A stretch of 14,179 nucleotides of DNA from an uncultured Acidimicrobiaceae bacterium (GTDB taxonomy: Bacteria; Actinomycetota; Acidimicrobiia; Acidimicrobiales; Ilumatobacteraceae): the NCBI GenBank assembly GCA_903934195.1, contig CAIZMV010000385.1, forward strand, positions 1 through 14,179. The letters are read 5' to 3'. Below the pieces are notes generated by a model, which was given only the letters and a program-made list of their open reading frames with translations, had not been told where the DNA came from and made no database searches. Below, one piece after another: positions 7,474 to 13,474 of this stretch. Each line of letters begins with the position of its first letter. Position 1 is the first letter of the stretch. A program made the position numbers and the translations under genes.

Positions 7474-8373
7474 ATGAACAAATTGGGATATGACGGAAAA
7501 GTTGCAGTAATCACAGGAGCCGGTGGTGGCCTCGGCCGCCAGCACGCACTCTTGCTTGCCTCACGCGGAGCACTCATCGTGGTCAACGACCTCGGCGGTG
7601 CTGTTGATGGCGGAGGCTCTGATGCCAGCGCGGCACAAAAGGTTGTCGATGAGATTCGTGCAGCTGGTGGAGAAGCAGTAGCAAACCACGACAGCGTGTC
7701 AACCCCTGAAGGTGGCGAGTCCATCATCAAGACCGCCATTGATGCATACGGTCGTGTCGACATTGTGATCAACAACGCAGGAATCTTGCGTGACAAGACT
7801 TTCCACAACATGACATCTGAATTTGTAGATCCTGTAATTGATGTTCACTTGAAGGGTGCATTCAACGTGACCCGCCCAGCATGGATTCACATGCGCGAAC
7901 AGGGTTACGGACGCGTTATCTCAACTTCATCAGCAGCAGGAATTTTCGGCAACTTCGGCCAAGCAAACTACGGTGCAGCGAAAATGGGCCTTGTTGGGTT
8001 CACTCGCGTACTCGCAGCAGAAGGCGCTAAGTACAACATCAAATCAAACGTCATTGCACCTCTTGCATTAACACGTATGACAGAAAACTTGATGGGTGCA
8101 ATTGGCGACAAGCTTGATCCAGCACTAGTCACACCAATCGTTGCGTGGCTTGCTCACGAAGACTGTGACGTCTCCGGCGAGATCTACTCGGTCGGTGGCG
8201 GACGAGTTGCACGCGTGTTTATTGGTGAGACTCAAGGCTTCTTCAAGCCTGGTCTGACACTTGAAGACGTACGCGACAACTGGACACAGATTCGCGACAC
8301 TGATGGTTATCAAATTCCTGCAAACCTTCCTGAAGAAACTGGCATGTTCTTTAATGCCATGAAAGACGCGTGA
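7474..8373 (+). CDS. MFE-2-type short-chain dehydrogenase, (3R)-hydroxyacyl-CoA / 17beta-hydroxysteroid dehydrogenase-like
   Basis: This 299-residue SDR resembles the dehydrogenase domain of peroxisomal multifunctional enzyme 2 (HSD17B4) and actinobacterial Hsd4-type enzymes, which oxidise (3R)-hydroxyacyl-CoA, including sterol side-chain intermediates, with NAD. Seen are TGAGGGLG at 14-21, the NAD-selecting Asp39 in NDLGG, NNAG at 100-103, the S-T-S-S catalytic serine region at 150-153, Tyr166 and Lys170 in YGAAK. His125 in DVHLKG stands where many SDRs have Asn, as in MFE-2. GIFGNFGQANYGAAK (156-170) and the roughly 50-residue tail after 245 also fit that group. The fused hydratase and SCP2 domains of the eukaryotic enzyme are missing. 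It heads an operon whose next gene overlaps its stop by GTGA. Confidence 0.93.
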   Translation: MNKLGYDGKVAVITGAGGGLGRQHALLLASRGALIVVNDLGGAVDGGGSDASAAQKVVDEIRAAGGEAVANHDSVSTPEGGESIIKTAIDAYGRVDIVINNAGILRDKTFHNMTSEFVDPVIDVHLKGAFNVTRPAWIHMREQGYGRVISTSSAAGIFGNFGQANYGAAKMGLVGFTRVLAAEGAKYNIKSNVIAPLALTRMTENLMGAIGDKLDPALVTPIVAWLAHEDCDVSGEIYSVGGGRVARVFIGETQGFFKPGLTLEDVRDNWTQIRDTDGYQIPANLPEETGMFFNAMKDA

Positions 8374-9482
8374 CCGCAGAATCAGTCGACACGTTCCGTG
8401 CTCGCGCAGCGGCATGGCTGACACAAAATCGTCAGCATGCCCCGCGTGACTACGGAGCTATTTGCCCTCCTGACCTTGTAACCGAGGCCAAGAAATGGCA
8501 ACGACTGATTTTTGATTCCGGTTTCGCCGGAATTCATTGGCCAACAGAACACGGCGGTCAAGGGCTTTCTCCGGCTCACCACGGCGCGTGGGTAGAAGAG
8601 TGCGCAAAGGTTGGCGTGCCACCTGTGTTGAACATGGTCGGTCTTGTCCTTGCTGGTGGTGCAGTAATGACCTTTGGTACTGAAGAACTAAAGCAACAAC
8701 ACCTTCGCTCAACGCTCAATGCCGACAACGTGTGGTGTCAATTGTTTTCTGAACCAGGCGCAGGCAGTGACCTTGGCTCACTGGCAACTCGCGCCGACAG
8801 AGATGGTGATCGATTCATAATCAATGGCCAAAAAGTGTGGTGTAGCGGTGGTCGGTGCAGCAACTGGGGAATTCTCATGGCACGCACAGATTTTGAAGCA
8901 AAGAAACACGAAGGTATTTCGTTCTTTCTTATTCCGATGGACTTGCCAGGTATCGAAGTACGTCCACTGAAACAGATGACTGGTGAATCCGAATTCGACG
9001 AAGTGTTCTTTACGGACGTTGAACTGCCCGCTGAATATCTCATCGGTCCATTACACGGCGGATGGGGCGTCGGCATGGCGGTTCTGACGAGCGAACGCGG
9101 ACACATTGGTGCAAGCATCATTGGCCTCGAACGTCGTCTTGAATCAATGGCAAATCTCGGCAAGGGTCGCGAACTTTCCCCTACACAACGTCAACAACTT
9201 GCTACCCTGATTTCAACAGGCACTGCGTACAAATCAGTTGCACAAACTCAAGGTCCCGTCGCTTCCACTGCTTCATCGTTGATGAAGCTAGGGATAACAG
9301 AGATGGGCTTCAAAGTTTCAATGTTGCGCGGAGAGATTGCAGGTGCCGATGCAATGCTTGAAGGCCCCGATTCGCTCGGCATGATGTCTGCTCCGGGCGG
9401 AGGAATTGCCGGAGGCACTAGCCAAGTACAACGCAACATCATTGGCGAACGTTTGCTCGGTTTGCCTCGGGAACCAAAATGA
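8370..9482 (+). CDS. Acyl-CoA dehydrogenase (FadE-type), second copy
   Basis: This 370-residue flavoprotein is a second acyl-CoA dehydrogenase, clearly different from the one at 6206-7435. Landmarks are WCQLFSEPGAGSDLGSL at 122-138, INGQKVWCSGGRCSNWG at 151-167 and IAGGTSQVQRNIIGERLLGL at 346-365. The medium-chain catalytic Glu position is Gly348, while Glu242-Arg243 (LTSERGH) aligns by eye with the isovaleryl/long-chain type catalytic Glu. The RxxFG motif seen in many homotetrameric members is absent. The start is GTG, overlapping the SDR stop as GTGA. It could form a mixed complex with the other dehydrogenase, as actinobacterial sterol FadE pairs do, but both carry the alternative Glu, so each could also work alone. 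Confidence 0.93.
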   Translation: MTAESVDTFRARAAAWLTQNRQHAPRDYGAICPPDLVTEAKKWQRLIFDSGFAGIHWPTEHGGQGLSPAHHGAWVEECAKVGVPPVLNMVGLVLAGGAVMTFGTEELKQQHLRSTLNADNVWCQLFSEPGAGSDLGSLATRADRDGDRFIINGQKVWCSGGRCSNWGILMARTDFEAKKHEGISFFLIPMDLPGIEVRPLKQMTGESEFDEVFFTDVELPAEYLIGPLHGGWGVGMAVLTSERGHIGASIIGLERRLESMANLGKGRELSPTQRQQLATLISTGTAYKSVAQTQGPVASTASSLMKLGITEMGFKVSMLRGEIAGADAMLEGPDSLGMMSAPGGGIAGGTSQVQRNIIGERLLGLPREPK

Positions 9483-10357
9483 CACAGAACATTGCATGTA
9501 ACGACGCCAGCCTAATTACGTCTGTAGATGGCGTCACTATTGCGATGCATGATTTCGGCGGAACTGGCTCCCCCGTCTTGTTGTCTCATGCCACGGGTTT
9601 CCATGCACATTGCTGGGAACCTGTCGCACTTGCATTGAATTCGCAACATCATGTAGTTGGTCTTGATCACCGCGGTTATGGCGATGCTGAAACTGTTGAT
9701 CCGACAACAATGACATGGGATCAATATGGACTTGATGCACTTGCTGCAGCACGTCATTTGTATGCGCAACACAATGAACCAATCGTTGGTATTGGTCATT
9801 CAATGGGTGGCGCAAGCTTGCTAATGGCAGCCCATGCCGAACCACACCTGTTCAAAGCACTCTTTGTCTTTGAACCAATCGTCTTTCCCCCACCAGACCC
9901 AGATGCTGGTGAGCGCCCTGGTAGCCCACTTCCCGCTGGTGCACGAAAACGGCGTAGTCGTTTCCCATCTTTTGAAGCTGCGATTGAAAACTTTGCGGCA
10001 AAGCCACCGATGGCAGCGTTCAATGCTGTTGCTCGCGAGGCATATGTTCGTCACGGTTTCAAACCAACTGCAGATGGAGACATTGAATTGAAATGTCTTC
10101 CAGAGCACGAAGCACGCACATACGAAACTGGCGGGTCAAGTGGTGCATGGGATTCTCTTCCCTCCATTACAACTTCTGTGTGGGTTTTGTCGGGCGCCAT
10201 CGCGCCATTTCAACCATCAACTTTTGCCATCACGGTTGCAGAGAGAATTCCAGCAAGTACATATGTGCGTTGGGATGAAGTCGGTCATTTCGGGCCGCTT
10301 GAAAAACCAGAACTGATCTCTCAATACGTCACCACTGTTCTTGCCACCTTGTCATGA
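9479..10357 (+). CDS. Alpha/beta hydrolase fold protein
   Basis: This 292-residue hydrolase shows the oxyanion HATGFHAHCW at 37-46, the GLDHRGYG turn at 61-68, nucleophile elbow GHSMGG at 106-111 with Ser108, and a C-terminal catalytic His270 in EVGHFGP. A positively charged GARKRRSR patch (154-161) lies in the lid region. No signal peptide or membrane segment is visible, so it is likely cytoplasmic. Ser as nucleophile argues against a dehalogenase or epoxide hydrolase, which use Asp. In this operon it might act as an esterase or acyl-CoA thioesterase releasing a product acid, but nothing in the sequence fixes the substrate. ATG overlaps the dehydrogenase stop (ATGA), and its own stop overlaps the PAP2 start the same way. 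Confidence 0.9.
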   Translation: MTQNIACNDASLITSVDGVTIAMHDFGGTGSPVLLSHATGFHAHCWEPVALALNSQHHVVGLDHRGYGDAETVDPTTMTWDQYGLDALAAARHLYAQHNEPIVGIGHSMGGASLLMAAHAEPHLFKALFVFEPIVFPPPDPDAGERPGSPLPAGARKRRSRFPSFEAAIENFAAKPPMAAFNAVAREAYVRHGFKPTADGDIELKCLPEHEARTYETGGSSGAWDSLPSITTSVWVLSGAIAPFQPSTFAITVAERIPASTYVRWDEVGHFGPLEKPELISQYVTTVLATLS

Positions 10358-10872
10358 GTTTTGACACTGCCGGAGACCGCATTCTCGAACCACTTCGTGT
10401 GAACCCAATCACGAAAACTGTGTTTGGAATTGCAAGCACAGTTGGTGACTTCAGCATTGTGTGGCATGTCACCGGTCTGCTGTACGGCATCGGTTCAATG
10501 CAGCGATTTCACCAAGCCATCGCTCTCTCTGTTGCACTAGGTGCAGAGAGCATCATTGTTAACCAAGGTGTGAAGAGAATCTTTCGCCGTGAACGCCCCA
10601 CCGTGTCTGGTGATGATCGCTTCGATGTGCGCACACCGAGCACCTCTAGCTTCCCAAGCGGTCATGCGTCATCAGCCACCTTTGCCGCAATCATCCTTAT
10701 CTCTATGACCGGATTCCCACTTGCAATTCTGTGGGTCGTTATGGCCGGCGTTGTCGCGCTCAGCCGAGTAGTGGTCCGCATTCATCACCTCTCAGACATT
10801 GTTGGTGGCGTGATAACTGGGGCAGTTCTGGGGGCTATTGCGGTCCCAATCATTTCGTCGATTATTGGCTAG
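10354..10872 (+). CDS. PAP2-family membrane phosphatase
   Basis: This 172-residue protein carries the full three-part acid-phosphatase signature of PAP2 lipid phosphatases: K-x6-RP (Lys74 to Pro82), PSGH at 101-104 with catalytic His104, and SR-x5-H-x3-D (Ser137, Arg138, His144, Asp148). Several hydrophobic segments place it in the membrane. Likely substrates are phosphatidate or isoprenoid diphosphates. Its neighbour is a WS/DGAT acyltransferase that would consume diacylglycerol, so phosphatidate phosphatase is an attractive but unproven role. It is short for the family but complete. It starts within the stop of the upstream hydrolase (ATGA) and so closes the four-gene SDR operon; the WS/DGAT gene begins 12 bp later with its own -10-like hexamer. 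Confidence 0.92.
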   Translation: MSFDTAGDRILEPLRVNPITKTVFGIASTVGDFSIVWHVTGLLYGIGSMQRFHQAIALSVALGAESIIVNQGVKRIFRRERPTVSGDDRFDVRTPSTSSFPSGHASSATFAAIILISMTGFPLAILWVVMAGVVALSRVVVRIHHLSDIVGGVITGAVLGAIAVPIISSIIG

Positions 10873-10878
10873 TAGGTT
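10873..10878 (+). promoter_or_regulatory. Putative leaderless -10 hexamer of the WS/DGAT gene
   Basis: TAGGTT matches TANNNT, directly follows the PAP2 stop codon (reading TAGTAG) and lies 6 nt before the WS/DGAT ATG. It would let the acyltransferase be transcribed apart from the SDR operon, although read-through is also likely with a 12-bp gap. Confidence 0.4.
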
Positions 10879-10884
10879 GGCTCT

Positions 10885-12342
10885 ATGAGCGACAAACGGA
10901 TGAGCGATACAGAGTCACTGATGTGGCGACTTGAAAAAGACCCCTATCTCGCATCAACGTTCGCCAACATCACCATTCTCGACCGCCCGCCAAATATGGA
11001 TGCGTTATACGCCCGTATGGAACGCACGTCAATTCTTTTCCCTCGCCTACGTCGTCGCGTTCTTCCTGCGCCAGGGAACCTTGGGAACCCCACTTGGGTT
11101 GATGACCCGTCGTTTGATATTCGCTATCACGTTCGCAACATTTCATTGCCAGAACCTGGCGACATGCGCCAACTTCTCGATCTCACTACGTTGCTCGTTG
11201 CCGACCCGTTTGACCGGTCACGCCCACTGTGGCACTTCATCATTGTCAATGGCTTACGTGGTGGCCGCAGTGCTCTCGTTCAAAAACTGCATCACACCGT
11301 GACAGACGGGCAAGGCGGAGTCGAACTGTCAATGCAGTATCTCGACTTGCAACGCGACCCACCACCATTGCCACCAATTGACCCAGAACTTGTTAATTCC
11401 GCCCACACCGCTACAGAACCAGACGCAACGGAAGCACTGCGTGGAGCCATGACAGATTCATTGCGGTTACCAATAGCTCTCTTACGTCAAGTGAGAGACG
11501 TGTTATCTGATCCATCGCTGATTGGAAGCATCGGCTCCTCTACATCTACAACAGTGAAGAGCCTTATTGCTCAGCTAAACGAAGTTGATGCATCTCGTTC
11601 ACCGCTATGGATATCACGTTCTCTTCGTCGTCGACTAGAAACCACACGCGTCTCGTACTACGACATGCGCGGTGCGGCAAAAGCACTTGGCGGAACATTG
11701 AATACTTCGTTCGTCACTGCCGTGGCACATGCCGCCGGAAAATACCATCGCGAATTGGGTGCACCAGTTGAATCATTGCGTGCATCAATGGCAATCAGTA
11801 CTCGAAATGAAAACAGCGGAAGCAATGCATTCACACTTGCGCGAATGCTGGTACCTACTGCAGACATGCCAATAGAGGAACGATTCTCTGCAATCAACGA
11901 GATTCTTGTTGCTGCACGGACTGGTGCCGAATCCTCTGCGCTTGAAGCATTGGCCACCGTTTCTGGCGTAGTACCGACATCAATTGTTACTCGTCTTGCC
12001 CGTTCACAAGCTGAAACAGTCGATTTTGCGACGTCAAACGTGCGCAGTGCCGGAGTTCCCTTGTTTATGGCTGGCTCTCAACTGATGGAAAACTACCCAG
12101 TCGGTCCTCTAGGCGGAGTTGCATTCAATGTGACGATGATGTCGTACTTGGGAAGTCTTGATTGCGGAATCAATATTGACGAGGCGGCAGTAGAAAGCCC
12201 ATCATTGTTGCGTGACTCACTGTCACAAGCATTTACAGAATTATCTGCGTTCGCACCTACGCGCGAAGATACTTCTTCGGCCTCAAAGGCTGAAGAAGGC
12301 GCTACTAAACAGCAGCGACGGTGGTGGCGACGCTCGCGGTGA
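10885..12342 (+). CDS. Wax ester synthase / diacylglycerol acyltransferase (WS/DGAT)
   Basis: This 485-residue protein belongs to the bacterial WS/DGAT family, which transfers acyl groups from acyl-CoA to diacylglycerol or fatty alcohols to make storage triacylglycerol or wax ester at the membrane. The catalytic HHxxxDG is intact (His136, His137, Asp141, Gly142), with the PLW motif at 114-116 and a SNVRSAG stretch at 384-390 corresponding to the family's SNVPG region. The N-terminal MSDTESLMWRLEKD (6-19) matches the family opening, so Met6 is an alternative start; Met1 fits the 6-nt spacing to TAGGTT. The last 25 or so residues are a low-complexity, Arg/Trp-rich tail (RRWWRRSR) that is not part of the catalytic fold; its DNA contains a hairpin and overlaps an opposite-strand gene. 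Confidence 0.93.
   Translation: MSDKRMSDTESLMWRLEKDPYLASTFANITILDRPPNMDALYARMERTSILFPRLRRRVLPAPGNLGNPTWVDDPSFDIRYHVRNISLPEPGDMRQLLDLTTLLVADPFDRSRPLWHFIIVNGLRGGRSALVQKLHHTVTDGQGGVELSMQYLDLQRDPPPLPPIDPELVNSAHTATEPDATEALRGAMTDSLRLPIALLRQVRDVLSDPSLIGSIGSSTSTTVKSLIAQLNEVDASRSPLWISRSLRRRLETTRVSYYDMRGAAKALGGTLNTSFVTAVAHAAGKYHRELGAPVESLRASMAISTRNENSGSNAFTLARMLVPTADMPIEERFSAINEILVAARTGAESSALEALATVSGVVPTSIVTRLARSQAETVDFATSNVRSAGVPLFMAGSQLMENYPVGPLGGVAFNVTMMSYLGSLDCGINIDEAAVESPSLLRDSLSQAFTELSAFAPTREDTSSASKAEEGATKQQRRWWRRSR
12272..12298. terminator. Strong hairpin, candidate terminator of the minus-strand small gene
   Basis: CTTCTTCGGCCT (12272-12283), loop CAA, and AGGCTGAAGAAG (12287-12298) form a 12-bp stem with a single G-T wobble. 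On the minus strand it begins 6 nt after the first of tandem TAG stops of the small gene at 12305-12475, a suitable place for an intrinsic terminator, though only a weak T-rich tail follows. On the plus strand it lies inside the WS/DGAT gene about 44 nt before its stop. Confidence 0.4.
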
Positions 12343-12475
12343 GCAAGCCACGAAGGTCGAGCAACAAGTCGCCCACTTCAACAGCTGACACCAATTCACG
12401 GCGCAACATTTCGGCGAGTGCTTTGTCGATGACGGCAAGCGCCTCTGTTATCACTGTGTCGTGAGTATCGATCAT
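12305..12475 (-). CDS. Small hypothetical protein, 56 residues
   Basis: I do not recognise a family. The ATG at 12475 is preceded by GAGAGGAGC, a strong Shine-Dalgarno with GGAG about 7 nt before the start; it is the clearest ribosome binding site in the window. The product is acidic and predicted helical, with amphipathic stretches EALAVIDKALAEMLRR (11-26) and LVSAVEVGDLLLDLRGLL (28-45), then a small Ala/Thr/Val tail. No signal peptide, Cys pair or DNA-binding motif is seen. The gene ends in tandem TAG codons and overlaps the last 38 bp of the convergent WS/DGAT gene. A longer frame to an ATG at 12577 exists but lacks a ribosome site and has atypical composition. A helical adaptor or regulator is possible, but no function is assigned. 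Confidence 0.6.
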   Translation of the reverse strand: MIDTHDTVITEALAVIDKALAEMLRRELVSAVEVGDLLLDLRGLLTASVATTVAAV

Positions 12476-12560
12476 GTGGTGCTCCTCTCGGTATCGAACG
12501 GATTGCCCGATTTCTCGGTTCCGCCCGATACACACATCGTACAGATGGCATGACCCAACA

Positions 12561-12578
12561 GGTGTGCACTTCGACACC
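12561..12578. repeat. Short inverted repeat in the divergent gap
   Basis: GGTGT and ACACC flank an 8-nt centre, about 30 bp upstream of the -10-like hexamer of the SDR gene at 12622 and within the 146-bp gap between divergent genes. It could be an operator half-site pair; with only 5-bp arms this may be chance. Confidence 0.2.
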
Positions 12579-12608
12579 TCTGGTGCATTTCTTGCGTGAC
12601 TGGTGCCA

Positions 12609-12614
12609 TAAGGT
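12609..12614 (+). promoter_or_regulatory. Putative leaderless -10 hexamer of the second SDR gene
   Basis: TAAGGT matches TANNNT and is followed by 7 nt and the ATG at 12622. No Shine-Dalgarno is present. The identical hexamer occurs before the next gene at 13463-13468, which strengthens the case for a shared promoter type. Confidence 0.5.
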
Positions 12615-12621
12615 CTGAATT

Positions 12622-13440
12622 ATGAATTTTGAGGGCAAGACCACCGTAGTAACAGGCGCAGCAAACGGAATCGGAGCCGCTCTGGCACGCCGGTTCCATG
12701 CAGCAGGCGCTCGTGTAGTAGTCGCTGATCGCGATGCAAAAAATCTGGAGACAATTGAGAAGGAACTCAATTCCATCCGACCAGACAGTGCATTTGCAGT
12801 TGTTGCCGACATCGGAACTGAAGCCGGCAACGTTGCGCTTATTGATGCAGCTCGCGCAAAGTTCGGTTTTATTGATTTGTTCTATGCCAACGCTGGTGTC
12901 GGAATGGGCACAGATCTTGAATCAACAGATGAAGAAACGTGGAATACCGCGATGAACATCAACCTGCATTCACACAGGTGGGCTGCAAAGCACCTCATCG
13001 GCGAATGGCTCGCTGCTGGCGAAGGATATTTCTGCAGCACCGCTTCTGCTGCAGGATTGTTGTCGCAGATTGGTAGTGGCCCATACAGCGTTACAAAACA
13101 TGGCGCGGTTGCTTTTGCTGAATGGCTATCAATCACATACGGCGACCGTGGCGTACGTGTAACAACACTGTGCCCCCAGGGCGTGAACACCAACATGCTG
13201 AATCCGCCAGACGCTGTACCAGGGATCGGAAACACTGACGGCGGAAGCGCTGTCAAGGCTTCAGGAGTCGTGCTCGAGCCAGCAGAGGTAGCAGACATTG
13301 TCTATAACACCATCGTTGCTGAGAAATTCCTTGTGATGCCGCACCCTGAAGTGCATACATACGAAAAGCGCAAAGTAGACGACCGTGACCGCTGGTTGTC
13401 TGGCATGCGACGCCTGCAAGCACGCGTTGCGGGCGGCTGA
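12622..13440 (+). CDS. Classical short-chain dehydrogenase/reductase
   Basis: This 272-residue SDR has a cofactor loop TGAANGIG at 11-18, ADRD at 35-38 (acidic residues favouring NAD over NADP), NAG at 90-92, Asn114 in NINLH, the serine region STASAAG at 139-145 (Ser142), and Tyr155/Lys159 in YSVTK, so the N-S-Y-K tetrad is complete. It is a classical SDR acting on an alcohol or ketone; the substrate is not evident, though lipid or sterol-like compounds would fit the surroundings. It is unlike the MFE-2-type enzyme at 7474-8373 in its active-site Asn and shorter C-terminus. It has its own -10-like hexamer, and the following gene starts 34 bp downstream with another, so the two may be separately transcribed. 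Confidence 0.93.
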   Translation: MNFEGKTTVVTGAANGIGAALARRFHAAGARVVVADRDAKNLETIEKELNSIRPDSAFAVVADIGTEAGNVALIDAARAKFGFIDLFYANAGVGMGTDLESTDEETWNTAMNINLHSHRWAAKHLIGEWLAAGEGYFCSTASAAGLLSQIGSGPYSVTKHGAVAFAEWLSITYGDRGVRVTTLCPQGVNTNMLNPPDAVPGIGNTDGGSAVKASGVVLEPAEVADIVYNTIVAEKFLVMPHPEVHTYEKRKVDDRDRWLSGMRRLQARVAGG

Positions 13441-13462
13441 TAATTCGGCCTATCTGTTGTTC

Positions 13463-13468
13463 TAAGGT
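13463..13468 (+). promoter_or_regulatory. Putative leaderless -10 hexamer of the last gene
   Basis: TAAGGT lies 6 nt before the ATG at 13475 in the 34-bp gap after the SDR gene. It matches TANNNT and repeats the hexamer found before the SDR gene. There is no Shine-Dalgarno. Confidence 0.5.
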
Positions 13469-13474
13469 ACGGCT

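Noticed and set aside
8738..9163. 141-codon minus-strand open frame opposite the second acyl-CoA dehydrogenase
   Set aside because: Ser/Pro/Arg-rich shadow of a strongly conserved gene; no motif or start signal supports it.
12476..12577. Upstream extension of the 56-residue minus-strand gene to an ATG at 12577
   Set aside because: No ribosome site at that ATG; the added residues look non-coding, whereas the inner ATG at 12475 has a strong Shine-Dalgarno.
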